Assembly: GCF_000471905.2 (NCBI RefSeq)
Contig: NW_006500103.1
Location: forward strand, 2,757,215 to 2,821,214
Source: Amborella trichopoda
Taxonomy: Eukaryota > Streptophyta > Magnoliopsida > Amborellales > Amborellaceae
Direction of reading: 5' to 3'
Length of the DNA: 64,000 nt
The notes under the pieces were generated by a model. It did no database searches. It was given only the letters and a program-made list of their open reading frames with translations, and was not told the DNA's origin. A program made the translations under genes and the position numbers. This document shows positions 12,242 through 23,173 of the stretch, piece after piece. Numbering within the stretch: the first letter of the stretch is position 1; each line of letters starts with the position of its first letter.

Positions 12242-14759
12242 TCTTATTAATTATGGACTGCTTCTTTCATGTGATGGTGGTGAAACCTTTGAATATTGAA
12301 GCAGCAAAAGTGGGATCTTTTCTTGAAGTTGAAGGACACAAACTTTTGGGTGATCTGGATTTTTCATGTGCTTGGGCAGATTGCGGCTACCTAGAGGAGG
12401 TGCAGGGAGTATAATTCAAGTTTCTAGGTCATAGGGCACAAATGCAAACAATTTCATGATTGTCTATCACTAAGATTATTGAGGGATAGTAACTGGAAAT
12501 CTGTAAAGAATTCATAATCGGAGGTCAACAGGGGCATACAATTGTAACCTTTATCCTGGAGATGGAGAGAAGAAGATTTCTGACATATTAAATTAATCCA
12601 ACATGGTTGGCTGTATAGTTCCTAGACACTTTATGCCCTAGGAGTAAGTTGCAAGGAAATTGGATGCTTCTAACTCAATCAAGGCAACAAACTTATCTAG
12701 AGACTGTTGCTGTGAAAAAAAAATCAACTTTTGTGTTGTGTGTGTGTGTGTGTGTCTGCGCATGTGTAAATGGTGAAACAATACTATATGTGTAGGATGT
12801 ACATTTAGAAGTGTGTAACTTTATATTTTGCCTAAAAATATATGTATCTGATCGTAGTTATATCATTCCAAAATACTTCACAAGATAATTGTTTGAACAT
12901 CTACTACGTTCTATCTTTGCACGTGTTTATCTATTAGATGATTACATATTTAGCATTGTTTATATTATTGTGCAGGTAATGCCTTTTGTGTTCTATCAAT
13001 ACTGTGTGTGTAACGAATATGTTATTCATGTTTGTGACATACATTTTATCCTTACACTATTAAAATGAATGATTCTACCAATATTACCTATTATGTTGTT
13101 TGCATGATATATCTATTGTGGAATAAATAAGAATAAGCCTAAAGAAGTGCATGGTTGTTAATATACCTCATTGTACTATACTGCCACCAATGACGTAATA
13201 TTTATAGAGCTCTTCCAGTGATACTATTGGGTTACGTGGTGATTCTACATAGTTTACTCATTTGCAGCCTTTAGTGTCATACAGTAGTTGACACAGTCAA
13301 GGGACGGTTGAACCACTTTTAACCTATGTAATTTTGTGGATTAGTTTGGCTATGGCTGGGAATTGAATCTGGCCATTGCTTGAATGAATTCACCAATTGT
13401 CTTTCACCGATTATGAGTGCAGTTTCTGGCCAGTAATCATGGTCATAAAAAGGTCCAGTTTGACGTACACTAGTGACTGCAATGGACATTGATTTAGTTA
13501 AATAGCAATGGATGATTTAATTGTCAAGGGTGCAAAACAGTTGTTAAGTTCTTTCAAGCAGCTTTTGGAAATTGGGATTATTTACATGATATTGATTTTC
13601 AATTTCTGATAATATATTCTTCTGGGTTTTATAATTGGGTGTGGTTTGTATAGAGCCAAGTTTCTAACCAATCAAAGTAAAGTGCACCTTCAAATAGAGT
13701 CGAGAAATGTGGTTTCAATACTGAAAATCTTTGTGATAGTCTTAAAATATATTTTCATATTTAATTATAAAATTTAAAGCTTCAAAAATAGTGTAAATTG
13801 AGCAGATGTATGAAAATTTGAAAATCTTGGAAATTGATGGTCCAAAAATGCGTTACAAGATTCACTATTTCCTTAACTTGAAATCCATTTTTTTCTCATG
13901 TCCATGCATTTTGATGTCGAGATGATCAATTTCAGTATATTTGGGCATCAAAACAACCTCTTCTAGTAAAATTTTTGAGGTGGGCTCTAATTTGATTGTT
14001 TAGAGCCTCGGCTCTATATGAACTTTTTCCCTTATAATTTTATGCAGGATATTTCCATGTGATACATTCTCTCCTAATTAGAAAGAAAAAGTTTACCTTT
14101 TATTATTTTCAAGCAAATCACTATTTGTTTAAGTGATTTTGAGTTATTTGCAAATTGAATAAAAGAATGTTGGAAGGATTTTTTATTTTTTGTTTCTGTT
14201 TTGGTAGTTGGTTATGTGGTGGTGCTACTGGTCGTGATCACACCTGGACAGGCATTGCTGGCCACAGTTGTGGACGCTACAAATCAGATCATAATAAAGT
14301 GGCAGAGAGGGCCAAAAGAGATCTTAATCGTTACATGCACTACCACAATCGTTACAAAGCTCACATGGATTCCATGAAGCGTGAAAACAAGCTTAGAGAA
14401 ACTGTCCAAGCAACAATAGCAACCTCAGAAAGCAAGGACGATGGATTTAGGGATTACAGTTGGGTGACAAATGGGCTAAACAGGCTCTTCAGATCAAGGC
14501 GTGTCCTTTCCTACTCATACCCCTTTGCTTTCTACATGTTTGGAGATGACCTATTTAAAGATGATATGACTGAAGAGGAGAGACAATTGAAGCAAAACCT
14601 GTTTGAGGATCAGCAGCAGCAGCTGGAGGTGACAGTGGAGCGTCTGTCCAAGTTTATTGAGGAGAAATTTGACAAGCTCCCTGAGGACAAAGTCAAGGAA
14701 ATTCGAATGCATATAATCAATCTGACCGTTCTTGTTGATACCTGCTGCAAGAACATGTT

Positions 14760-14804
<45 letters not shown>

Positions 14805-14806
14805 CT

Positions 14807-14901
<95 letters not shown>

Positions 14902-15013
14902 NNNNNNNNNNNNNNNNNNNNACGAAACGGTAAAGTTAACGTAAGTAGTACATATAATACTAACTACTGTACCGTTACGTTCGTTGTAGTACCTACGTCT
15001 GCAAGAACATAGT

Positions 15014-15054
<41 letters not shown>

Positions 15055-15095
15055 CTCTCTCCAAAAAAAACCAACCAATATGGAAATTTAGCTCC

Positions 15096-15132
<37 letters not shown>

Positions 15133-16873
15133 ATGCATATGCGGTTTGTGTCAGAGTTGGGGGAATGTGCTATATTTGGCTAGACAAAACAAAATTGATG
15201 CTTTGGTGTATTTTGTCCAAACAATCTTAGTCTGCATTCCTTATTACAAAGTGAAAGTTTATGCTTGGTTTCACGAGAGTTAATATCCCCATATTGCTAT
15301 ATTGCTCCCCACCTTAATTTGCTTACCTTTTCAGGTATGAATGCATTGAAAATGATCTATTGGGTTTGCTCCAGTCGACAACTCATAGCATTGCGCCTTA
15401 CACATCAAAGGGTATAGAGAGAGCATCTGAGCTTTCGGTTTGCCCAGATTCTGATCAAATATTGAACAGCTCAAAGGCTAATGATGATGATGCTCATGAC
15501 CCTTCTTGGGTTTCAAGTGCACCTGGTACTGGTATGTATTTTTGCCTCTCTCCCTCACGTAACCATTTTAGTGGATGGTCATAGCCTTAATGTACAGTGA
15601 TTTTCCTTGCTCCCTTAAACTATAATATATTTTAAGCTAACGGTGGAAATGGGCTGGGCGGCTTGAGCAGGAATGCCCTGGGCCCTGGCCACTAAATTTC
15701 CCTGGCCTAGCCATGAATTTTTGGCATAGTGTTTGGGCTGGGTCTGGGCCTCGGCCTGGGCCCAGGGGGTTCATGGCTGGGCTTGGTTCAATCCTGCCAT
15801 TTTTTTGTTTTTCTTGTAATGAATTTAGAAATAACAAAAAAGTAATATCCATTGACCCAGCCTGGCCCGGCCATGTTAACAGGACCTGGCTGGGCCACCT
15901 AGCCCAAGAGTAGGGCTGGTCCTGGGCAGGCCCCTTGGGCGATGTCAGACTTGGGCCTGGCTCCGCTAGCCATGACTTGGCTCAGGCTCAGCCCCTCGTC
16001 ACCGTTAATTTTAACTTCGCATATTTTTTTTAACTGCTATTGGCCTATCACAATTTATTTCCTCCCCAAAGCATGCTTTCTGCATAAAACCTTAGTTACT
16101 CAGCTCATTGTCAAATGATTGCTCTCTTTTTTTATTGTCTTCTGGTTTTCAGTACTGTTTATATTTTATTCATTTTCTCGATTTCTTTTTGGTGATATTG
16201 ATTTCACTCTTTTCCTTGATGTGCATTTATAGCTGATATATTTGTTGCAAACTCTTTTTGTGTTCTTTTTTAAAAATAAACTATTTATCTGTTACCAATT
16301 TGAAGACTTGCTTATGTATCACGACAGTTACAGATTACTGTCTGTCATTTTGGCATCAATCTTTCCATTTTCTTTTGTTATTTCTTTGTATATTTGGAGG
16401 AGAACTCTTTTTTTTAAAACAAAAGCAATATAGATCGTAGTGTTGATTTATATACTGTCACATAACGTTTCACTTTTGCAAGCAGTTTACTATCCACTTT
16501 CTTTAACCCATGTCTTCACCATGCTATAAATTGTTTTTGCCTGTTTGTGATCTCTCACTATTTGCTGCTGTAACTTTTTGCTAATGTGTTTTTGTGTGTG
16601 CTTTTCTAGCTTTTTTTCTCACTAATTTTGTTGTGAAAAGGTGAAATTTCTACGAAAATTAGGATCGAGAAAGAGAGAGCATTATCTATCAAAAGCTTAT
16701 GTGATAGAGAAAATTGTTGCACAGATTCAGAGCCTCGTTCTGAAGGCCAAGTCTCCTGTGCAAGCCTGGATGATAACGGGTGCTCTAGTAGGAAGCGGGC
16801 CCGTGAAGAAACCCTAGGAAGCCTCCTTTTTGACCTCAACCTACCTGCTGAGGTAATCGATAAGAGGGTTTAA
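6445..16873 (+). CDS. ARI2: Probable RBR E3 ubiquitin-protein ligase, ARIADNE ARI1/ARI2 type
   Basis: Seven exons join in phase: 6445-6564, 8343-8375, 8543-8822, 9157-9637, 14208-14756, 15335-15531 and 16641-16873, giving about 630 aa. The N-terminus is acidic (residues 1-30). The ARI signature KEHHARTLLIHH follows at about residues 65-76. RING1 begins CNICMED at about 120. The in-between-RING region is at about 165-255. RING2 (CPKC at 280-283) contains the putative catalytic Cys293 in NGGCNL; the zinc ligands I can see are kept (C280, C283, C298, C300, C305, C308). A coiled, Arg/Lys-rich Ariadne domain follows. The C-terminus ends in LFDLNLPAE, close to the ARI1/2 ending. RBR ligases accept ubiquitin from an E2 on the RING2 cysteine and pass it to substrate. 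Intron 4 (4.6 kb) and intron 1 (1.8 kb) hold MITEs. The last acceptor (gttgtgaaaag) has a weak pyrimidine tract, so that exon start is the least certain junction. Confidence 0.93.
7588..7820 (+). mobile_element. Family 2 MITE in ARI2-like intron 1
   Basis: A 233-bp element flanked by an exact 9-bp duplication, ttttattaa, at 7579-7587 and 7821-7829. The ends are inverted repeats around gagaccatttacctttagta / gataaatggtctcattgtat. The interior contains gatgtgaaatttgatag and gtttcacattcaacgg. It has no coding capacity. A Mutator-like origin is inferred from the 9-bp duplication. Confidence 0.85.
10368..10556 (+). mobile_element. Family 2 MITE, right end missing, ARI2-like intron 4
   Basis: This copy shares the left end gggattgtatacaatgagac and the interior gatgtgaaatttgatagctt with the copy at 7588. 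It stops near ttattgtgatgaatgttc, before the right inverted repeat. Confidence 0.75.
10570..11440. repeat. Unclassified repeat-like insert in ARI2-like intron 4
   Basis: It starts with a ggcgcctaggtggtcggg motif and a short C-rich run (10625-10650), then A/T-rich DNA, then a poly-G/C patch (11280-11420). A similar cgcctagg start occurs at 40331 in the DUF616-gene intron. No ends or target duplication could be fixed. Confidence 0.3.
11820..12430 (+). other. Possible gene fragment in ARI2-like intron 4, unidentified
   Basis: Base composition is more balanced than the surrounding intron and short open stretches occur (for example 12253-12414), but stops interrupt each frame and no family is recognisable. 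A (CT)n tract lies at 12206-12242. It may be an old transposon or pseudogene piece. Confidence 0.2.
13637..14030 (+). mobile_element. Family 1 MITE, copy E, ARI2-like intron 4
   Basis: The left end is gggtgtggtttgtatagagc and the right end carries the near-palindrome agagcctcggctct, so it belongs to the same subfamily as copy D. Flanks tttataatt and cttataatt match at 8 of 9 bases. It ends about 180 bp before exon 5 of the ARI2-like gene, yet that splice acceptor is intact. Confidence 0.8.
14762..14901. repeat. (CT)n then (ACT)n microsatellite up to an assembly gap
   Basis: A pure CT tract (about 14762-14801) passes into about 30 ACT units that run straight into the N gap. It lies in ARI2-like intron 5, a few bases after the exon 5 donor. 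Confidence 0.9.
14902..14921. other. 20-N assembly gap
   Basis: A run of 20 N separates the ACT tract from error-rich sequence. The true length of ARI2-like intron 5 is therefore unknown. Confidence 0.99.
14922..15060. other. Probable false duplication of exon 5 end (assembly error)
   Basis: The sequence after the gap aligns, with many small insertions, to the end of exon 5 just before it. Both contain an accgtt word, then tacct, then tgcaagaacat, then a CT tract, in the same order and spacing. This is best read as uncorrected long-read sequence of 14690-14790 and not real intron. Confidence 0.7.
15098..15128. repeat. (CT)n microsatellite
   Basis: A second CT tract in ARI2-like intron 5, about 40 bp after the first post-gap tract. 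Confidence 0.9.
15637..16007. mobile_element. GC-rich hAT-like MITE in ARI2-like intron 6
   Basis: The ends are inverted: left ctaacggtggaaatggg and right ctcgtcaccgtta. Flanks attttaag (15629-15636) and attttaac (16008-16015) match at 7 of 8 bases, suggesting an 8-bp duplication. The interior is dense in ggcctgggc-type words, which gives spurious Gly/Pro/Trp-rich reading frames on both strands. Confidence 0.65.
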
Positions 16874-18341
16874 CAACAGAAAAGAATAAACAAACTACTC
16901 TTCACATTTTAACAATAAGGCAAGAGGGGGAAAAAATATGGCAGGTTTTTCCTTATTAGCAGCATCTCTAAGTGTACATAGAGTCAGTTTTCTAACTCAA
17001 GACCAGGTATCATTTTTACCCATTTGGAAGGTCGAAGTGGATTTTTTTCCCTCTTCTTATTGGGCACCCGATTGATCAGAGAAAGAAAAGAACGAAATTC
17101 AAGGTTTTGGCAAGCAAACTTGGTTATGTATATGTTTATGGGTCTTTCTCCCTATTTTTTGTGCATCTTGTACAGGTTGCCTAAGACTCCGGATATATAA
17201 AATCTCATTTCTCTGTTGATGTTTTGTGGTGTTTGTGATGTGTTAATGTACATGGTCGTTACAGTTACAATATGGATATTATTGTTTGACACAGCTTGGA
17301 ACTGGTTTTTTTGGGGTGGGTAGGCTGAATTTTGAACTGTAATGCGGCAGTTTCTATCTGTGGTCAAACCATTAAAAAATGGGAATCCTGCCATGACTCG
17401 ATAGGGGTTCGAGGCTGAGGCCCCCTCATTCAAATTGTTCGATTCCGAGTTTGACTTGGCAAACATTAACAAGAAAGATTTCAAAAAATACTAAAACTGG
17501 GCCAGATGAAATTGAATCAGAGGTTTGGCCGGTTTTTTCAGCACATAATTTTTTTTGGATTCTGGTATCTATCTTCTTGATCCCTGTGCCGGGGGCGATC
17601 GTGCTTGATCCAATGGATGGAAGATATTCTGCCTTGAAAGGTTAATGTTACGAGTCCTCGATCCTTCAAGTTTCAAGGATTGTTCTTTTTCGGGCCGAGG
17701 TTTGAATCTTGTCTGGGGACTTTCCTTGGAGCAATCACAAACCCTGTTATGTCACAGGGCAATCAGAAACTCTCTTATGGCAGAGAGAGGAAAAAGGAGA
17801 ATGAGAGGAAAAGAAGAATGTGTGGCGAGAGAGAAGAATGTGTTATAGACCTTTATGCCAATTTTTCATCAAGGGGAGAGACAGTAATTAGTGCAAGCCT
17901 TTATACGCGTGAGAGAGTAATTAGTGCGGAGAGAGACCATTAATAACGTGGTTGTAGAGGACAATAATGGCCTTCTTTGGCCTATGCTGGATTCTCTGCC
18001 ATTGGAAAATGTGATCATGGTACGAGGACTAGGAACAAATTCTAGAAAAAGAGGTAAAAGAACGTTATTCAGGCAAATGGATTTCAATTTGTTAGGAGCA
18101 TGTCCAACAAGTTTGCTACACTGCCTCAAATGTCCAAAATTGATAAGAGCTCTAGCAACATAGAATTAGGAAATGATATTCCCCTAAAACAAAATTCAAA
18201 TCTTTGCCCAAGTGACCTCTCACCACATGCTTATAATGTTAGATACATATTCCTTTTTACATTTGAGCTTATGTAGTTGCAAGATGGCTCCCTTAGAAGA
18301 GAAGTGACCAATGGGTGGGAAAACATCCAAGTTATAGATAG
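16874..18341. other. ARI2-like 3' flank and intergenic DNA
   Basis: No gene recognised. Short ORFs at 17152-17484 (-), 17645-17943 (+) and 17869-18129 (-) lack any known motif or conserved composition. The 3' untranslated region of the ARI2-like gene must lie at its start, but no clear polyadenylation site stands out. Confidence 0.5.
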
Positions 18342-18766
18342 CTAACCGGTTTAAAAAAATAAATCGAATTCAAATGAAAAATATGATAGCAATATGATAA
18401 AATATATTTAACAAAAATTACAAAATAAATCTGATAGAATATGAAAAATATATTTAAAGAATGATTAAACAAATCGAATCCAAATGAAGTTCAAAATTAA
18501 TGAAAAAAATAGATTTTAAACAATCGATTTGTGTCCAGGAGTGTTTTTGAAATTTTTCAAAAAAGATAGGAAAATGTAAAAATAAGTATTAATGGCCAAA
18601 ACAATTTTCAATCTTTGCTATAATGATGAAAAACATTAAAAAATTCATTACAAATAAAATCCTTTAATTTTTTTTATTTTATATAATTTTTTAAAAAATA
18701 CTCAGCCGGTCACCAAAACCAACCGAAATCGGAACCGGCCGCTAAACGGGTGGTTACCGGTTAGAC
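18342..18766. mobile_element. A/T-rich dispersed element with ctaaccggt termini
   Basis: It begins ctaaccggttt and ends accggttag, giving 9-bp inverted ends. The A/T-rich interior shares ordered words (tagattttaaacaatcgatt, aaaataagtattaatggcc) with 62345-62710, so the two are copies of one family. No protein is encoded. No target duplication was found. Confidence 0.55.
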
Positions 18767-19162
18767 CGCCCAATTTTACCTTCAATTCCTTGAACATGTG
18801 AATGTTTAAATGGGGAGCTGAACATGAAACAGAAGTTGCATGACCAAACATACTGATTTCAAAGGTCAAGGTCAGAGTGGGTTGGGGAAGGAGCAAATAC
18901 TTATATGCAATTGCCAATTCAAGAAAAAGAGCCAACAATACAATACCAAAAGTATCTCTTTACCGAGGTTAGGGAGGATGAACCGCTAGCCAAAGAGAGC
19001 TATTTCAGGGATGCCTACCAGTCAAAGCCTAATTTAAGTTTCAGTCGACACTATTCCGTTCAAGAGATTGTCGCCCCATACTTAGAAAGGGAGCTTACCA
19101 TTGAAGAAGTTCGAGCCAGTTTTCCAGCTTCCCACATACATAGCACCATGGGTATCCTTCCA

Positions 19163-19345
19163 TAAATTTTGGGATATCTTCAAAAGTTATATGGTGGCAG
19201 AATTTCATCAGGGAAGTTGTGAACAAGGCCATCAATTATACCTTTGTAGCTTTAATCCCCAATAAACAAAGGATTATGTAACTACAAGATATTAGGCCTA
19301 TTAGCCTTCAATCTTCAGTTTACAAGGTTCTAGATAAGGTAATCG
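19163..19345 (+). repeat. First (diverged) copy of a LINE RT segment
   Basis: This stretch encodes a broken version of the same RT segment found at 19376-19585: aatttcatcagggaag, atacctttgtagctttaa and cttcagtttacaaggttcta each have a counterpart about 210 bp downstream. It is either a tandem duplication within one LINE or a second LINE fragment. Confidence 0.7.
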
Positions 19346-19868
19346 ATTGAACGTCACTCATGAGTTCGATCAAAAGTATCTTTTTCAAAAAATTTGGGAT
19401 GTGATCAAGAGTGATTTGGTGGCCTTCTTTACGGAATTTCATCAAAGGGGAGATGTCAACAAGACCACCGATTCTACCTTTATAGCTTTAGTCCTCAAGA
19501 AACAAAACATTTTGTCACTACAAAATATTAAGCATGTTAGCCTTCTATCTTTAGTTTACAAGATTCTAGCTAAGGTGCTTGCTAAGCGATTAAAGAAGGC
19601 CACTCCTGAGGTGGTTACTGGTCCGCAGTAAGCCTTTATAAAAGATTGTCAAACTATGGACAATATCCTTTTAGCTTAAGAGATGATTCATTATGTCAAA
19701 AGTCTAGGACTCAAGGGGCTGATGTGCAAGATAGATTTTGAGAAGGCATATGATATAGTGGAGTAGAACTATCTTGACCAAATTCTCCGGCTTATGGGTT
19801 TTGGTAATAAATGATACAAGTGGATTCGAGGTTGCCTCTCCTCAGCCAATTTCTCCATGCTTATCAAT

Positions 19869-20069
19869 AGGGCTGCCACCGGACTGGCCCGTCCTGGGCC
19901 GAGAGAGAGAGAGAGAGTTCGGGTCGGGGAGAGAGGGGGCAAGAAGGGTTTTGGGACGGCTTGTTAGAAGCCAGGCCTGGCCCGATAAAGGTCGCCTTTC
20001 CTTTGGTCCTGCCCGAAGCCCATACCAGGCCTGAATACATCGCCCGGCCCAGACCATTGGCAGCCCTAC
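19869..20069. mobile_element. GC-rich hAT-like MITE inside the LINE reverse transcriptase
   Basis: The ends are inverted: agggctgccaccgg and ccattggcagccct. Flanks ttatcaat (19861-19868) and ccatcaat (20070-20077) match at 6 of 8 bases. Removing it restores a typical LINE phrase: MLIN on the left is followed by GKAVGYFKASR on the right. The element therefore inserted after the LINE. Confidence 0.8.
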
Positions 20070-22089
20070 CCATCAATGGCAAGGCAGTTGGTTATTTTAA
20101 GGCCTCCAGAGTTAAAGGCTGGGGGATCCTTTATCCCATTTTCTTTATACTTTAGTAGGGGAATTCTTTAGTTTGATGTTGCATGGTGTGGACAATCATG
20201 GTTTGGCCTCTTTGTATCAATGAAGTATCTATAGTTGTTCTTCAAATGTAATCGACTAATTTCGGGAGCCAATATTAATTTTGTTAAGACTAAAATCATG
20301 GCATTAGTTGTGCTGAGGCGGAGATAAGGGCATGGGCCTCTTGGATGGGATGTGGTTTCGACAACTTTCCAATTAGATATTTAGGCCTGCCTTTAGTTGA
20401 TAACAGGCTATCTTTAGCTGCTTGGGACCCGGTAATTGATAGGTTCACTGTGAAATTGGATTCTTGGAAGACCAGAAGAACAAGAGATTAAGACTTTTCA
20501 ATGAAGCTGTTTTGACTAAGTGATGGTGAAGGCTAAGGTTTGGGAAGCTACGTTTATGGAAGCAGGCGCTCTTGAACAAATATAGAACTGATGAATGCAA
20601 ACTTTCTGACAAAGGTGAAAAGAGGGGGGACTTCTGTGGTTTGGAAGGATATTAAAAAAGTCAAGCCTGTGTTTTTGGCGCACAAGGATGATAGCTGGTG
20701 ATGGGAGTAAGGCTAAATTCTGGACTATAAAATGGATTGGTGATCAAGCACCGAAAGTTTCATTCCTGAATATCTACAAGATTGCTTCCAATAAAAGTTA
20801 CCTTGTCTGAGAAACAGTATCTGAAGAGGGACACAAAGTTGTATAGGAAGTAGTTCTCAGATACAAAAGGGTACACCACTATGTGTTATTACAACTTATA
20901 GAATTGTTACGATTATTGCGTAGTCATTTCTACTTCCCTAAAAGAGAAGATAGGATTATTTGAGAGCTAGAGCCAGGAGGGAACTTCACTGTTAAATCCT
21001 TGTATACAGTTTTAAGCCAGGGTATCTACTTCCATAGAATCCCATGGTCTTCTAAAGTATGGGGCTTTAAGATACCACTTCGAGTTAAAGCTTTCTGGTG
21101 GCTGGCAAGTAGAGATCGTGCCTTTTCCATTGAATTACAAAAATTAGGAATGATTCATATTATGTAGGAGGGCAGTTGAAACCAAATATCACTAATTTCT
21201 TCATTGCGATCTTGCAGGTGAACTACGGTGGTGGGTTTTGGATAAAATTCAATGTGATTGGATCATGCCAGAACTGTATATTAGTTGTTGTTGAAGATCA
21301 CTTCTATGCCTTTTTCTAAATTAGGCATGTCCTATGGAAGATGACTGGCTGCAGTCCTGTGGCACATAGGGAAAGAAATTCAGAATCTTTGATCAGAGAT
21401 TTATGTCTATTGGTGCAATTGAAAGCATGAGTTGTCTGGGCGCAAACACAAGCAGGATTCAGAAGTGTTCCCAAATAAGATTAGATTCTTGAGATGAACT
21501 TCAATCAACTTCTGTTTCTAAGGAAACACAAGATCTGAAAGGTTGAGGTTTGGAGAACCCTTCCTCACAGTGGGTGAAAATGGATTTCTGATGGCAATGT
21601 AAGGAACAATGGGACGACGGCAGGTTATGGAGGGGCACTAAGGGATGAAAGGGGCCAAATTATACGGACATGACAAGGACAGTTGCCACCTTGTCAGGCG
21701 GTAGAAGCAGAGCTTTTAAGCCTCAAATTTGCTATTCTAAACCTTCATGTTAAGTTTATCATTGAAGGGGATTCCTCCAATGTAATTAAGTGGTATATCA
21801 ATCCTTCCTACGTCCCATATAAATAGATAGATGCAATGGCCAAGATTCTTACTCTTTTGAGCGGGAGACAAGTCATATTTATGCATGTCAACAGAGAAAG
21901 GAATTCTTTGGCTGATGCTTTAGCTAAAGCAGCTTCAGGCTTCTAATTTCCTTGTACTGTTCTCTTTTTTCTTTGTTTTGTGTTTTCTTAGTTTGTTCTT
22001 CTTGAGGCCTTCTTGGCCTCCTCTTGTAACTCTTTGACCACTTAATGAAACTTTGTTAAAATTTTCCCAAAAAAAAAATAAAAAAATAG

Positions 22090-22630
22090 TGGTAACAAAA
22101 TGTTTCTCCAATTGAGAAATACAGTCATTTAGGTACTCAAAGAAAAACATGAGTCTAAAGAAGAAAAGCGAAAGCATATCATGATTCATGTCCGTGTTTA
22201 AAAAGTCGGACTCGGGCTGAGCCCTAGTCCCCGGAATGAACTCAGGTGAGTTTTAGTTGAAATTTGAAATCGTGTTAAGTTGTATAAAGAGAGAGCATTA
22301 AAAAAAAAAAAAGAGAAATTTTATCATAGCAAATGATATGGGACAGGTGTTTTTTGCCATCATATCTACATGAGCCAATTTTCTGCATATTTGCCATTGT
22401 CTGCTCTGGTGGAGTAATGTCTGAGCATCAATGTCATTTGTTGATGTGGATGGCGTTGAGAATATGTTACATTGTTTGAAATTGTATGTTACAACCATTG
22501 TAGTAATCACATTTTCCGAGTATTTGGCTCTTTTTTTGCCCACCGGCTTCCCTTCCTCTCTCTCTCTCTACAATCCTGATGCTTTTCCACTCCTGAAAAC
22601 CATTTAGTTCTAGGCCATATCCCACTATTA
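22090..22630. other. Intergenic DNA between LINE and GC-rich MITE
   Basis: No gene seen. It has short poly-A/T runs and a CT tract near 22556. Confidence 0.5.
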
Positions 22631-23173
22631 AGGGTGGCAATGGACCCAGACCCGACCCGGGACCAAACTGTTGGGTCTGGATACGGGCTAAAAAATTGGA
22701 CCCAAACGCTAACCCCAGACCCCAATAGAGATTGGTACGATTCAATACAACATTTTGTTCGTTTGGGTTTGATTGTGTCGTAGCTCTATAGTGAATTCAA
22801 ATTAGGTTTATCGTTGTAGCTCTATAATGAATTCAAATAAAGTTTATTGTTGGTTGAATTGCATTGCTGATATTGACATCACGAAAAAAAAAGTATCGGT
22901 ACAGCTAGTCCACGAACAACCAATCATCTCATTGTAAAAATTGAATATATTCTATCCACAGTCATTGGGACTAAAAGGATCTACTAAATTCATCAAATTG
23001 TTCCAATGAATCAGGATAATATTTTAATAATATTTAAATAAATATAACTATATTATTTTTCATTATAATATTTAAATAGTACATGTATATATTTAACCTA
23101 ATATTCAAATATGTTTAAATATAAATACATTTTTTTTATTTTTGCCAGACCCGACCGATCAGTTGCCACCCCT
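22631..23173. mobile_element. GC-ended hAT-like MITE
   Basis: It begins agggtggcaatggaccc and ends cagttgccacccct, a clear inverted pair. Flanks cccactat (22621-22628) and cccattat (23175-23182) match at 7 of 8 bases, though each is separated from the element by one or two bases. The interior is A/T-rich with GC-rich ends only. Confidence 0.65.

Larger units (their letters stand above)
18905..22089 (+). pseudogene. Decayed LINE (non-LTR) retrotransposon, ORF2 remnants
   Basis: Fragments of a plant LINE ORF2 appear in order on the plus strand but with many stops and frameshifts. There is a pre-RT linker (LERELTIEEVRASF near 19087), then RT blocks (19376-19670). Next is an FEKAYD core where the usual catalytic-region wording has decayed (about 19738). 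A zinc-binding-type RVT segment (RVKAFWWLASRDRAF at about 21080-21130) and an RNase H-like domain (AGYGGALRDERGQI at about 21622, ending NSLADALAKAASGF at about 21900-21945) follow. An A-rich tail at about 22070-22089 marks the 3' end. The 5' part with the endonuclease is absent. The element is inactive. Confidence 0.85.

Noticed and set aside
14155-15012. A 285-codon frame running from ARI2-like exon 5 into CT/ACT repeats and the gap
   Set aside because: Only 14208-14756 is coding exon; the rest is intron microsatellite and probable assembly error, and the true message continues at 15335.
14800-15078. Minus-strand Ser/Arg-rich frame
   Set aside because: It is the translation of CT and ACT repeats across the gap.
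17152-17484. 110-codon minus-strand frame downstream of the ARI2-like gene
   Set aside because: No known motif, no sign of splicing partners, and composition like the surrounding intergenic DNA.
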